Shown one piece after another: positions 46,134-55,003 of a stretch of 64,000 bases of DNA. A program made the position numbers and the translations under genes. The notes below the pieces were generated by a model that made no database searches, had not been told where the DNA came from, and worked only from the letters and a program-made list of their open reading frames with translations. Origin of the DNA: Bacteroidetes bacterium HGW-Bacteroidetes-5 (GTDB lineage Bacteria > Bacteroidota > Bacteroidia > Bacteroidales > UBA932); NCBI GenBank assembly GCA_002842515.1, contig PHDC01000001.1, positions 1,178,001 to 1,242,000 of the forward strand, given 5' to 3'. The stretch's first letter is position 1. Each line of letters starts with the position of its first letter.

Positions 46134-47276
46134 CTATCTGCCTCTTTTGCAGATAACTCTTCCTAAAAAGGTAAATGCCAATGTTATAACAATAACCACA
46201 AACCCGGGCTCGGCGTACTGAATTTTTTGAGCCCACACAATCTGAAGAATTGCAAGAAAGACCAGAGAGATTGCAGAGAGCAATCTCTCTGTTTTTTTCC
46301 ACCCCCCCAAGGATGCAATTACCACAAGAATATAGAGCGGATTGCACCAAAGAAGGTTATAGTTTGAGTAGAGCTCCCTGTGCTCTGTAATCAATATAAT
46401 TACTGTTAACACTGCCCCCAGAATTGAGATTAAAGTAACATAGAGATTATCTGCCCATCCCGAGCAACCCTTCTTAAAAAAGAGTAGCACAACCGCAATC
46501 AGAAGCAGAAGCAGGATAGATACCGGAGTGGAGATAAAATTTAGAAATCCACCCCCGGAATTTGAACTTTGGCTATCTGTTATCAATTCAACCTCTTTGG
46601 TGACAAACGGTTCTGTTCCGTTTTGACTCCTGGCAAGGAGTGAGTATAGGTTTTCCGGCAAAAACATACTCTGCCATAAATCTATCTCTCTGTCCAGGGT
46701 GGAACCCAAAATTAGATTAATTCCAAATTTTGTCCACCCGTCTATATAGCCATTAATTAGCTCTCTGTCTGTAACCTGTGCACTCTGCAAAACGAGCTCA
46801 CGATTTGAATCGGTGACCGAGTAGATAATATCTCTGAGTTCCGATGTGCAATTTTTATAGAGGAAGCTATAGAGGTAATATCTGTTCTCGGGCCTGTAGA
46901 GATACTCCAGACGCTCCATAATTTTATCGTTCTGCTCGTCGGTGAGATTTAGTTTCTGCTCCTTAACACCTCTGTTCTCCCACTTGTACTGCTCCATAAA
47001 ATCGGACATAGTCTGAATTCCGAGCAGATATTTTAACTGACCCTTTACGAACTTTGAGTAGAAATTTGGAGTGTTAAAATCAAAGAGGCCAAAATTGAAC
47101 ACCAGGTCTTTGCCAGATTCAGGATACCAGGCTCTGAGTGCGCTATGGCCAAAGATTGAGTATAGTTCATTACCGCTGGAACAGGTTATAAGGGATATTT
47201 CGGGCCGCTCGCCAAGCGCTCTTCCCGGTATAAAAACTACAAAAATTAAAAGCCACTTCAGGAGATATCTTTTCAT
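46134..47276 (-). CDS. DUF4105 / Lnb-N-terminal-type membrane protein
   Basis: 380 residues with a signal peptide (about 1-22). The block ISLITCSSGNELYSIFGHSALRAWYP...VFNFGLFDF and FLYKNCTSELRDII is the DUF4105 (Lnb N-terminal periplasmic domain) signature, with conserved Cys, His and Asn in a papain-like arrangement. After about residue 235 there are four to five hydrophobic helices, so the enzyme-like domain is periplasmic and tethered to the inner membrane. Substrate unknown. Lies 82 bases downstream of the amidase gene. Confidence 0.8.
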   Translation of the reverse strand: MKRYLLKWLLIFVVFIPGRALGERPEISLITCSSGNELYSIFGHSALRAWYPESGKDLVFNFGLFDFNTPNFYSKFVKGQLKYLLGIQTMSDFMEQYKWENRGVKEQKLNLTDEQNDKIMERLEYLYRPENRYYLYSFLYKNCTSELRDIIYSVTDSNRELVLQSAQVTDRELINGYIDGWTKFGINLILGSTLDREIDLWQSMFLPENLYSLLARSQNGTEPFVTKEVELITDSQSSNSGGGFLNFISTPVSILLLLLIAVVLLFFKKGCSGWADNLYVTLISILGAVLTVIILITEHRELYSNYNLLWCNPLYILVVIASLGGWKKTERLLSAISLVFLAILQIVWAQKIQYAEPGFVVIVITLAFTFLGRVICKRGR

Positions 47277-47358
47277 ATAATTCTCAATTCTAATCTATTC
47301 TATATTCTAATCTACTCTATCCAATTTGCTTAAATCTAAATATCTATCCCAAATTCGT

Positions 47359-48954
47359 TTATTTTGCAAAGTATTGTGGCGCTCTTCTCTGTTTTGTCTT
47401 CTGTTCAAAAGAGTAAGCTGCTTCAATAAGCAATGGTTCACTCCAGGCTCTTCCCACAAATGATATTCCAACCGGCAGTCTGTCTATAAATCCCATTGGT
47501 ACAGTAATGCTTGGATAGCCGGATATTGCTGCGTAAGAGGAGCTTCCACCCATAAATTTATCTCCGTTTATGGGGTCTGTTTTCCAGGCAGGTGAGCCTG
47601 TTGGCGCTATCAACAGATCCAGATTGTTTTCACTCATCACCTTATCTATTCCATCCTCTCTGATGGCCTTAAACATTCTATCGAGCAACTCTTTATACTC
47701 CGGTGAATCTATCGGCCCCTTCTCATTTGCGGTAATTAAAAGATTTTGATCAAAATAGCGAAGCTCAACAGAGTCTTTAAGGTTAAACGCTATCAACTCA
47801 TCCATATTTTTAACTACAGCACTCTCGCCCAGAGATGCAAAATATTTGTTGAGTCCATCTTTAAATTCATATAACATTATCTGAAACGAAGCTGCTCCAC
47901 TGCCCACGGGAAGCGGAAACTGAATATCCACCACCTGAGCACCGGCACTTTTTATATACTCCACTGCACTATCCATAAGAGTATCTACCCTATGGTGATA
48001 CCCGGAGATGTTTTTTAAACGCCCGATTCTCTTCCCTTTAAGCCCGTCTATATTTAGAAACTGAGTGTAATCTTTCAGGAATTTTGCATCTGGATTAAGT
48101 GTCTTAAGATCTGAAGAGTCTACTCCTGTCATCACCCCCAGAGCGATTGCCACATCAGCCACAACACGCCCCATCGGCCCGGGGGTGTCCTGAGTGAATG
48201 ATATAGGGATAATTCCACTTCTGCTTAGTAAACCGACTGTGGGTTTTAGACCGACAATTCCGTTGTTGTTTGACGGACATACAATACTTCCGTTTGTCTC
48301 TGTTCCAATTGCCAGTGCGCAAAGGTTTGCCGATACAGCAACTGCAGATCCCGAGCTGGAACCACAGGGGTTTCTGTCCAGGATGTAAGGATTTTTTGTC
48401 TGGCCCCCCACTCCGCTCCAACCGCTCGAAGAGAATTTTGAGCGGAAATTTGCCCACTCGCTTAGGTTTGCCTTTGCGATTATTACTGCTCCGGCCTCCC
48501 TTAACATCTGTGCAATTCGGCTGTCTTTAGGTGCAATGGAGTTTTTCAATGCAACAGCCCCGGCTGTTGTAGGCATTTTGTCGTATGTGTCGAGATTATC
48601 TTTAAGTATAACCGGGATACCGTGCATTGGCCCCCTTACCTTTCCCTCTGACAGCTCTCTATCTAAGGCTCTTGCAATCTCCAGTGCATCCGGATTAACT
48701 ACAATGACCGAGTTGAGCATAGGGCCGCTTTTGTCCAGTTTCTCAATTCGTTTTAGATAATCCCCTACAACTCTCTCTATCGTAAAACTGCCATCCAGAT
48801 ATCCTTTGCTCAAATCTGAGATAGTGATCTCCTCCAGATATGGAGCATAGTTCTCAAATACCACATCTGACTCTGTTTTGCACCCTATTGTCAAAGGCAG
48901 ACAAAGAGAGAGTGACACCAAAACCTTCACCGAAAATTGAATAAGCTGTTTCAT
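47359..48954 (-). CDS. Amidase-signature lipoprotein
   Basis: 531 residues. Lipobox LTIGC (Cys at about 25) marks an envelope lipoprotein. Amidase signature family with the Ser-cisSer-Lys triad: Lys in VIIAKANLSEW, the glycine-serine loop in NPCGSSSGSAVAVSANLC, and nucleophile Ser in GTETNGSIVCPS. The C-terminal PTGSPAW and PSITVPMGF segments are normal. Members hydrolyse amide bonds in small molecules, peptides or acyl amides; the substrate cannot be read. 52 bases downstream of the UPF0316 gene. Confidence 0.9.
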   Translation of the reverse strand: MKQLIQFSVKVLVSLSLCLPLTIGCKTESDVVFENYAPYLEEITISDLSKGYLDGSFTIERVVGDYLKRIEKLDKSGPMLNSVIVVNPDALEIARALDRELSEGKVRGPMHGIPVILKDNLDTYDKMPTTAGAVALKNSIAPKDSRIAQMLREAGAVIIAKANLSEWANFRSKFSSSGWSGVGGQTKNPYILDRNPCGSSSGSAVAVSANLCALAIGTETNGSIVCPSNNNGIVGLKPTVGLLSRSGIIPISFTQDTPGPMGRVVADVAIALGVMTGVDSSDLKTLNPDAKFLKDYTQFLNIDGLKGKRIGRLKNISGYHHRVDTLMDSAVEYIKSAGAQVVDIQFPLPVGSGAASFQIMLYEFKDGLNKYFASLGESAVVKNMDELIAFNLKDSVELRYFDQNLLITANEKGPIDSPEYKELLDRMFKAIREDGIDKVMSENNLDLLIAPTGSPAWKTDPINGDKFMGGSSSYAAISGYPSITVPMGFIDRLPVGISFVGRAWSEPLLIEAAYSFEQKTKQRRAPQYFAK

Positions 48955-49006
48955 ACCAATTTAAGTTTAACTCTTAATATACTTTATTTACTTTAGTTTC
49001 ACAATG

Positions 49007-49570
49007 CTATTTGCCAAGCCTCCAACGAGATAGTAGTGATTTGCTCTTGGGAAATATCCCTCTTTGTTTAGTGCGGATATCTTCAGACACATAGAATACC
49101 CCGGGATCAAAGTCTGTAAAAATCTTCTCTACCTTCCTAAGCATCTTTCTATCTACAACGGTCTCAATAATATCTATCTCTCCCTGAGAACCTGTCCCGT
49201 GAATGAGGGTTGCGCCAAAGTTACTCCTGTTGAGCAGGGCCACTAGCTCCTTCCCGCTCTCTTTGGTATAGATTCTAAAAAGCAAAACCCCAAAAGCAAT
49301 TCTTTGCTCAATAAGTATCCCCACAAAGTTTCCTGTTGCATAGCCGGCAGCATAAGATAGATATGCAACTGTGTCGTTTGCACGGGAGAAGATTTCAGAA
49401 ATTATTACGATCCATATCAGAACCTCAAAAAAGCCTATAAATGGTGCAATGTACTTCTCTCCTTTTGATACAAAAATTATTCTTAGAGTCCCCAAAGAGA
49501 CATCTGCAATTCTTCCAAAAAAGATAACTATTGGAAGAAGATAGGGGTACATATCCAGAAAGTCAAACAT
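49007..49570 (-). CDS. UPF0316 / DUF2179 membrane protein
   Basis: 187 residues. Three membrane helices in the first 90 residues (YLLPIVIFFGRIADVSLGTLRIIFVSKG is typical), then a small soluble domain ATLIHGTGSQGEIDIIETVVDRKMLRKVEKIFTDFDP matching DUF2179. Function is not known. Overlaps nothing; 14 bases downstream of the Nnr gene and part of the same minus-strand run. Confidence 0.85.
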   Translation of the reverse strand: MFDFLDMYPYLLPIVIFFGRIADVSLGTLRIIFVSKGEKYIAPFIGFFEVLIWIVIISEIFSRANDTVAYLSYAAGYATGNFVGILIEQRIAFGVLLFRIYTKESGKELVALLNRSNFGATLIHGTGSQGEIDIIETVVDRKMLRKVEKIFTDFDPGVFYVSEDIRTKQRGIFPKSKSLLSRWRLGK

Positions 49571-49584
49571 ATTCTCTTTTTTAT

Positions 49585-51036
49585 TTATTTGTTATTGACT
49601 GTAATTTTATCCTCCTCTCTGTCGGTCACATATTTAAATGCCTCTCCCAGATTATTCACAATATCTCCCGCAATCATTGAGATCTCACCAAATTGTTTTG
49701 CCGCAAAATCCCCGGCGGTGCTGTGAATAAAGAGAGCAGATATTGCACTCTCTTTTGGAGAGTAGCCTTGTGCCATAAGAGCAGCTATTACACCTGTAAG
49801 TACATCTCCGCTGCCTCCTGTTGCCATTCCGGGATTCCCGCACACATTGAACCATATCTCTCCATCGGGTGTGGAGAGAGATGTATTTGAACCTTTGAGC
49901 AGAACATAAACCCTGTATTTTAATGAGAAAGCCAACTGCATTTGAAGCGCCTGAGCAGAGTCACCTAAATCACCTGCCAATCTTGAAAACTCTTTAGGGT
50001 GTGGAGTTAATACAGAGTTCAGTGGAATTAAATCTAGCATCTCTCTGTTGGCCGAGATGATATTTAATCCGTCTGCATCTATAACCATAGGTTTGGTACA
50101 GCTCTTTAAAAGAGCTGATACTCTCTTTACAGTTTCGGGAGATGTGCCTATTCCGGGACCAAAAGCAATAGTTGTAAACTTATCGTAATCTGCCACTATT
50201 GAAGTTAGGCACATTGCCTCCGGTACCGAACCCTGAACTATCTCGTACAACTCTTCGGGGACATTCAATGTAACGAGCCCGGCTCCGGACCTCAACGCCC
50301 CTTTTGAACATAGGATTGCTGCCCCCGCCATCCCATATGAGCCTGCAACTAAAAGTGTGTGGCCGTAATCTCCTTTATGACTGTTTTTTACTCTTCTCTT
50401 TATAACTGAGCTTACAAATTCCTTATCAATAACATAGTAGGGAGTCTCTATGTTTTGTTTGGCATAGTTGTCAAGTCCAATGTCAAGAACCTTCCAATCG
50501 CCAATAAATTTTGAGTTCTCTTTAAAGAAGATAGCCAATTTAGGGAACTCCAGGGTAAGTGTGATATCTGCTTTAATGACTGCTCCGTTACAATCCAGGG
50601 TAATAGTATCGGAGAAAAGGCCACCGGGTATATCTATTGACACAACCTTAGCATTTGAGTTGTTAATGGCTCTGATAACCCGGGCATATATCCCCTCCGG
50701 ACTACGATTTAACCCGGTTCCGAAGATTCCGTCAATAACCAAACAATTCTGATCAATTTGAGGGATATCCGATATGCTCTCCATCTGATTTACCCGGAAA
50801 AGTTCGCAGCTAATTTTTTGTTCGGCTAAAAGAGAGGAGAGAGCAACTGCATCTTTGCCATTGTTCCCGGGTCCGGCAAAAATCAAGACTCTCCTGTTTT
50901 GTAAAGGTATATTGAGAGTGAGCCATCTACTTAGAACATCTGCAACTCTTTGTATGAGTTCATATTCAGATATAGATTGACTTTTTAGTGTAATCTGATC
51001 AATTTGTGCTATCTGTCCTGATGTAAATATTTTCAT
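49585..51036 (-). CDS. nnr: Bifunctional NAD(P)H-hydrate epimerase / dehydratase
   Basis: 483 residues. N-terminal epimerase (NnrE, about 1-205) with IFAGPGNNGKDAVALS and VIDGIFGTGL; C-terminal ADP-dependent dehydratase (NnrD, about 215-475) with AGSYGMAGAAILCSKGALRSGAG, MVIDADGLNII, LTPHPKEFSRL and GMATGGSGDVLTGVIAAL holding the catalytic Asp. Together they repair hydrated NADH and NADPH in the cytoplasm. Fusion of the two activities is normal in bacteria. It is placed between signalling genes upstream and UPF0316 downstream, which looks like simple operon membership. Confidence 0.95.
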   Translation of the reverse strand: MKIFTSGQIAQIDQITLKSQSISEYELIQRVADVLSRWLTLNIPLQNRRVLIFAGPGNNGKDAVALSSLLAEQKISCELFRVNQMESISDIPQIDQNCLVIDGIFGTGLNRSPEGIYARVIRAINNSNAKVVSIDIPGGLFSDTITLDCNGAVIKADITLTLEFPKLAIFFKENSKFIGDWKVLDIGLDNYAKQNIETPYYVIDKEFVSSVIKRRVKNSHKGDYGHTLLVAGSYGMAGAAILCSKGALRSGAGLVTLNVPEELYEIVQGSVPEAMCLTSIVADYDKFTTIAFGPGIGTSPETVKRVSALLKSCTKPMVIDADGLNIISANREMLDLIPLNSVLTPHPKEFSRLAGDLGDSAQALQMQLAFSLKYRVYVLLKGSNTSLSTPDGEIWFNVCGNPGMATGGSGDVLTGVIAALMAQGYSPKESAISALFIHSTAGDFAAKQFGEISMIAGDIVNNLGEAFKYVTDREEDKITVNNK

Positions 51037-51062
51037 TCCAGTAGGTTTTAAAGAGTGGACTC

Positions 51063-51479
51063 CTACTGTTTTATGAGAGTGTAATATACTGAATAGATAC
51101 CCTCAACCCGGTTTTTATTTTTATCCAGAGAGTGTACTTTCCCATCTTCAAGAAGGAAGTATCTCTTGTTCCCTGTATTATATGAAATTGTTATTATATT
51201 GTCAGACAAAGTGAATCTCCCCTTCTCACTCACCCCTTTTGATTTATTATCTGTATAGTCCATATTGAGAGTGTAGGTGGAGTCTCTTCTTAAGATTAGA
51301 GTCGTTCGTATTCCGGCAACGGCAGAACTGGGTAGAATCCCGTAGTAATCTCCATCAAAATCTTCAATTATCTTAATCTCCCTTTCCATCTGCACCGGGG
51401 CTTTGAATTCAGACTCCTGAAGCCACCTGCATCCCTGTGCAAACATTAAAGAGATAATTATGATAATAAGAAATCTCAT
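51063..51479 (-). CDS. NlpE-like lipoprotein lacking the CxxC motif
   Basis: 138 residues. Lipobox FAQGC (Cys17). The segment YYGILPSSAVAGIRTTLILRRDSTYTLNMDY follows the NlpE N-terminal domain pattern, in which YxGxLPCADCxGIxTTLxLxxDxTY is usual, but both cysteines are replaced (Ser51 and Val54). The following GRFTLSDNIITISYN and the C-terminal strands also fit the small NlpE barrel. NlpE in enterobacteria reports lipoprotein trouble and copper to an envelope stress kinase; copper or redox sensing by CxxC cannot work here. The gene starts inside the stop of the response regulator (ATGA overlap), so the two are translationally coupled. Confidence 0.65.
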   Translation of the reverse strand: MRFLIIIIISLMFAQGCRWLQESEFKAPVQMEREIKIIEDFDGDYYGILPSSAVAGIRTTLILRRDSTYTLNMDYTDNKSKGVSEKGRFTLSDNIITISYNTGNKRYFLLEDGKVHSLDKNKNRVEGIYSVYYTLIKQ

Positions 51480-51889
51480 ATTTTGGCCAAATAGGAACCA
51501 ACTACGCTTATCAAGATATCTTTACTTACAGGTTTCGTCAGATAGTCTGTGCAACCTGCATTAAGAGCCTTTTCGCGGTCACCGTCCAGGGCAAATGCAG
51601 TGAGGGCGATTACGGGAATTTTTAAGTTTAGTTTTCTTATCTCGCGGGTGGCTTCATAGCCATCCATTATCGGCATCTTAATATCCATCAGAATAATATC
51701 TACAAGAGGAGTATTTTTAAACATATCCAGAGCTTCAGATCCGTTTTTAGCGTGGATGACATTTATATTCTGATGTCTCATTACAAGCTTTACATACTCT
51801 GCATTTGCAAAATCGTCTTCGGCGAGGAGCAGCTTATAGATGCACTCCGTCTGCATTGGTTTGGTAAGGTCGTTTATATCATCTGCCAT
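51476..51889 (-). CDS. Stand-alone receiver-domain response regulator
   Basis: 137 residues from the ATG at 51889, which has a clear ribosome binding site (AGGAGG about 8 bases upstream); an in-frame ATG at 51907 lies before that site and is rejected. A single receiver domain: acidic pair AEDD near 24-26, phospho-acceptor Asp69 in LMDIKMP, Thr in ALTAFAL and Lys in LTKPVS. No output domain, so it acts by protein contact or phosphotransfer. Preceded on the same strand by a histidine kinase and overlapping the NlpE-like gene. Confidence 0.9.
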   Translation of the reverse strand: MADDINDLTKPMQTECIYKLLLAEDDFANAEYVKLVMRHQNINVIHAKNGSEALDMFKNTPLVDIILMDIKMPIMDGYEATREIRKLNLKIPVIALTAFALDGDREKALNAGCTDYLTKPVSKDILISVVGSYLAKI

Positions 51890-51965
51890 TTTATCTCCTC
51901 CTTTCAAGAAAAACTATTGTGTTATAAAAGTGGTATAAAGATATGAAAATAATCCAAATTTATAG

Positions 51966-52913
51966 TTAGTTATACTTTACAGGTTTTTTTACCGGAATTT
52001 CAAATTCAAATTTAGAACCCTCACCCTCTGAAGATGTAACCCATATCTTCCCAAACATAATCTCTACATAGGCTTTTGCAATTGAGAGCCCAATGCCAAG
52101 TCCCTCATATGCCATAGTAACTACATTATCTGCCTGAACGAATCTGTCAAAAATATGAGTGAGTCTCTCCTTTGGAATTCCTATCCCGCTATCTTTGACA
52201 AAAAAATGAGCATAACTCCCATCAATTACTGCGCCGATAGTTACTCCCCCTTTGGATGTAAACTTGATTGCATTATTTAAAAGATGAGACAAGATTGCAG
52301 TGAGCATCTCTTTATCTGCGTAAATTTCACAATAGTCGTTTTTCGGGCGTTGTGTTATACAGAGTTCAATCCCTTTCTCCTTTGCCTGATGTTCAAACCC
52401 TGAGAGAAGAGTGTCAAGCAGATTATTCAGATCTATCCTGCTGTAGAATACCTTTATCTCTCCGGTCTCCAGCCTTGAGATTGCAACAAGATCGTTAATG
52501 AGCAAAAGCATTCTTTCACTACTCTTACCAATTATATCAATATACTCACTCTTCTGTTCACCTGTTAAATTCTGGGTTTTAAGGAGCTCGGAAAATCCGA
52601 GAATTCCATTCATAGGTGTTCGAATTTCGTGACTTATGTTTTCAAGAAAGGCAGATTTCAATCTGTCGCTCTCCTTGGCTCTCTTCTCTGTTTCGCGCAA
52701 CTTTTCAAGATGCCTTTTAATAAAAAAGAAGAAGATTATGCCTGTTATAACTACATAGAACCAACCTTTATATGTTTGAAAATTATGTATTTTTTTGTCA
52801 TCAGAAATAGTAAGTTCCAGTAGCAAGTCAGAAAATAGAATCCACAAACCACCAATAACCAAGTACATCGCAGTTATTCCATATTCGAAGCGGACTCTCT
52901 TAAACAGATTCAT
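51966..52913 (-). CDS. Membrane histidine kinase without sensor domain
   Basis: 315 residues. Two membrane helices (about 14-34 and 50-65) with only about 15 residues between them, then HisKA with His95 in ENISHEIRTPMNGILGF and a HATPase domain with N box LNNAIKFTSKGG and G boxes DSGIGIP and GLGIGLSIAK. There is no periplasmic sensing domain, so the signal must come from the membrane or a partner. Downstream on the same strand are a lone receiver and an NlpE-like lipoprotein, which suggests an envelope-state pathway. Confidence 0.9.
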   Translation of the reverse strand: MNLFKRVRFEYGITAMYLVIGGLWILFSDLLLELTISDDKKIHNFQTYKGWFYVVITGIIFFFFIKRHLEKLRETEKRAKESDRLKSAFLENISHEIRTPMNGILGFSELLKTQNLTGEQKSEYIDIIGKSSERMLLLINDLVAISRLETGEIKVFYSRIDLNNLLDTLLSGFEHQAKEKGIELCITQRPKNDYCEIYADKEMLTAILSHLLNNAIKFTSKGGVTIGAVIDGSYAHFFVKDSGIGIPKERLTHIFDRFVQADNVVTMAYEGLGIGLSIAKAYVEIMFGKIWVTSSEGEGSKFEFEIPVKKPVKYN

Positions 52914-53059
52914 ATATCTGTATTTATATATATATTATTTCTGAAAAACAGAATTTTTGTGAGCTCATATTAGCATACAATTTAGGAAATCTTTCTGAAT
53001 TTATCGATAAAAAATAAACAAATCTCTTCGGGTGCCGTTATATCATTTAAACTTAATTT

Positions 53060-53701
53060 ATGACCAATCGAAATCTCTACCATATGAGAAAAGAGTATTC
53101 GCAAAGCTCACTTGAGAGAGAGCACTTATGCGATAACCCATTTGAGCAATTTTCGAGATGGTTTGAAGAGGCTCTTGAATTTGAGCCCCACGAAGTCAAT
53201 GCAATGACTCTTGCCACAGTAGACTCAAATTCAGCTCCTTCGGCAAGAGTCGTGCTGCTCAAAAGCTTCTCCGCGGATGGTTTTATTTTCTTTACAAATT
53301 ATAGCAGTAAAAAGGGTGGAGATATCTCTGTTAACAACAGGGTAGCCCTTCTTTTCTACTGGCCTCAAACAATGAGGCAGGTTAGAGTCGAGGGGAGTGC
53401 TTTTAAGATTGACCCTTCTGAATCTGATGAGTATTTCAACTCAAGACCTGCTCTTAGCAAAGCATCATCTGCACTCTCTAAACAGAGTTCACCACTTGAA
53501 AACAGAGATGAGTTTGATAAGAGGGTAAACACTCTGCTCGGAAGTGGAGCAGAGATATCACGCCCGGACAATTGGGGCGGCTACAGCGTAAAACCAGATC
53601 ACATTGAATTTTGGCAGGGTGGAGTGGGAAGATCTCACGACAGGTTTATCTACTCTTTAGAGGGCTCACAAGAGTGGAGTATCACCCGGCTCTATCCATA
53701 G
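53060..53701 (+). CDS. pdxH: Pyridoxamine 5'-phosphate oxidase
   Basis: 213 residues, normal length. FMN enzyme that makes pyridoxal 5'-phosphate from pyridoxine or pyridoxamine phosphate. Family blocks visible: MTLATVDSNSAPSARVVLLKSFSADGFIFFTNYSSKKG, LLFYWPQTMRQVRVEGSAFKI and the C-terminal DNWGGYSVKPDHIEFWQGGVGRSHDRFIY, ending RLYP. Single gene, divergent from the histidine kinase and convergent with the Crp/Fnr gene 22 bases away. No exact -7 box found upstream. Confidence 0.97.
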   Translation: MTNRNLYHMRKEYSQSSLEREHLCDNPFEQFSRWFEEALEFEPHEVNAMTLATVDSNSAPSARVVLLKSFSADGFIFFTNYSSKKGGDISVNNRVALLFYWPQTMRQVRVEGSAFKIDPSESDEYFNSRPALSKASSALSKQSSPLENRDEFDKRVNTLLGSGAEISRPDNWGGYSVKPDHIEFWQGGVGRSHDRFIYSLEGSQEWSITRLYP

Positions 53702-53723
53702 TCGTGCTTTCTCTTTGTGATTG

Positions 53724-54419
53724 CTAACCTTTTAGGCTTATTTCAGCTAGCGCATCCCTCTTTAAGATCACAATATCCTTTTCGTTAAGTGAGATAAGGC
53801 CATCTTTTTCAAAGTTCTTGAGCAATTTTACTGCACTCTCTGTTGAAACACCGGCAAATTCGGCAATATCTTTACGGGAGAGAAGATGAAATATGTCCGG
53901 ATGTGAGGGTTTTAAACTATCCAGGTAGAGAAGGCTCTCTGCAATCCTGCCATTCATCTGTTTGTACAAAACTGTGCTGAGTTTAGCAAAGAGATTTGAA
54001 TTTACTTCACAATAGCGCTTTATAATGTTTAGCCCGAATTCACCGTTACTTTTTATCACTCTGGATATTACCTCTTTTTCCACCAAAAATGCCTGGCAGG
54101 AAGTAAGTGCAACTGTAGAGTAGCTATAAATGTTTTTTGTAAATACCTGAGATAGACCTACAAACTCACCCGGCTGAATTACCCTCAAATTGTAACTCTT
54201 CCCATCATACCCCTCTATGTATTGTCTGCACAATCCGTTTATAACAAAGAGAATATAGGAGGCAAAAGCACCCTGTTTAGTTAGGGAGTCCCCTCTGCGG
54301 AATAGTACCTGAGTTTTGCTCTCCCTCACTATCTCAAGCTCTTGTTGTGAGAGCATCTGGAAGCAGGGGGCACTTATGTCACAGATATAATCTTGATCTT
54401 GCAGGCCGATAGTCTTCAT
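53724..54419 (-). CDS. Crp/Fnr family transcription regulator
   Basis: 231 residues. Cyclic-nucleotide-binding-like beta-roll at about 30-140 (LFRRGDSLTKQGAFASYILFVINGLCRQY; GEFVGLSQVF), dimer helix, and a winged helix with LLSRKDIAEFAGVSTESAVKLLKNFEKDGLI at about 175-205. Cys are present at 13 and 19 and elsewhere but not in the CxxC spacing of Fnr, so an iron-sulfur sensor is not supported. It is divergent from the thioredoxin/trxB genes, whose promoter region it probably controls together with its own. Confidence 0.9.
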   Translation of the reverse strand: MKTIGLQDQDYICDISAPCFQMLSQQELEIVRESKTQVLFRRGDSLTKQGAFASYILFVINGLCRQYIEGYDGKSYNLRVIQPGEFVGLSQVFTKNIYSYSTVALTSCQAFLVEKEVISRVIKSNGEFGLNIIKRYCEVNSNLFAKLSTVLYKQMNGRIAESLLYLDSLKPSHPDIFHLLSRKDIAEFAGVSTESAVKLLKNFEKDGLISLNEKDIVILKRDALAEISLKG

Positions 54420-54462
54420 CTCAATTATTTTTTAATCAATGGAATAGAATTATGTACCAATA

Positions 54463-54470
54463 CAAAGTTA
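54463..54470 (-). promoter_or_regulatory. -7 box of the Crp/Fnr gene
   Basis: TAACTTTG on the minus strand, an exact TAnnTTTG match 43 bases before the ATG at 54419. No -33 element is seen; the position upstream is filled by the direct repeats at 54465-54505. Confidence 0.5.
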
Positions 54471-54505
54471 ATCTAATTCAATTAAAAAGTTGTCTAATCT
54501 CAATT
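54465..54505 (+). repeat. Paired direct repeats between crp/fnr and trx genes, likely operator
   Basis: Two 19-base elements, 54465-54483 and 54487-54505, share the blocks AAGTT, TCTAAT and TCAATT in order, differing only in one or two spacer bases. Their starts are 22 bases apart, about two helical turns. The first overlaps the -7 box of the Crp/Fnr gene and the pair lies about 30 bases upstream of the -33 region of the thioredoxin promoter. A binding site for the adjacent regulator, both autoregulatory and acting on trx, is inferred. Confidence 0.5.
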
Positions 54506-54535
54506 GCCGGGTTGTTGCACAAGAGGGACAAACTA

Positions 54536-54566
54536 GTGGCTATTAATTATTACCGCCATATCTTTG
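54536..54566 (+). promoter_or_regulatory. Promoter of the thioredoxin-like/trxB operon
   Basis: TATCTTTG (54559-54566) is an exact TAnnTTTG -7 box, with GTGG 19 bases upstream in the -33 position (weak). It gives a leader of about 50 bases to the ATG at 54621. Confidence 0.6.
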
Positions 54567-54620
54567 CACCAGAAAACAAATAGGTTAACAAAAATTAATT
54601 AACACTAAAAATTTAACACA

Positions 54621-54977
54621 ATGTTATACACAAATCTTAAACATATTGAATCTGCAGCACAGTATAATAAAATATTGAGCGAAAATGAGAATGTAATGGT
54701 TATATGCGGCAGAATGGGACCTATGTGTATCCCGGTTTACGGAATTGCAGAGGAGCTGGAGGGGGAGTATAAGCACGTTCAATTTTTTGATATGGAGTTT
54801 GATAATCCTGAGTCTTATGTAATACGCAACCTCCCTGAGGTAAGAGGCTTTATGGGTATCCCATTCACAATCTACTACAAAAACGGAGTAATTGTAAAGG
54901 CAACATCCAGCATCCAGTCAAGAGATATGATTACAGCTATATTGGACAAGGAGTTTGGAGCACCAAACAAGGGTTAA
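54621..54977 (+). CDS. Thioredoxin-like protein with altered active site
   Basis: 118 residues with a thioredoxin fold: helix-strand start, VMVICGRMGPMCIPVYGIAEEL in the active-site place, VQFFDMEFDNPE, and the cis-proline in MGIPFTIYYKNG (Pro81). The usual WCGPC is not there. The local cysteines are Cys29 and Cys36, six residues apart, in CGRMGPMC, so the classical two-Cys redox centre is broken or rebuilt. It is followed after 26 bases by trxB, suggesting that the pair works together, perhaps with single-Cys chemistry. No signal peptide; cytoplasmic. Confidence 0.75.
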   Translation: MLYTNLKHIESAAQYNKILSENENVMVICGRMGPMCIPVYGIAEELEGEYKHVQFFDMEFDNPESYVIRNLPEVRGFMGIPFTIYYKNGVIVKATSSIQSRDMITAILDKEFGAPNKG

Positions 54978-55003
54978 TTCCATTCTATAAAAGGGAAATT
55001 GCA

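Noticed and set aside
46135..46155. TATCTGC/GCAGATA hairpin at the convergent ends as terminator
   Set aside because: It lies in the coding end of the DUF4105 gene and has no T run after it on the plus strand.
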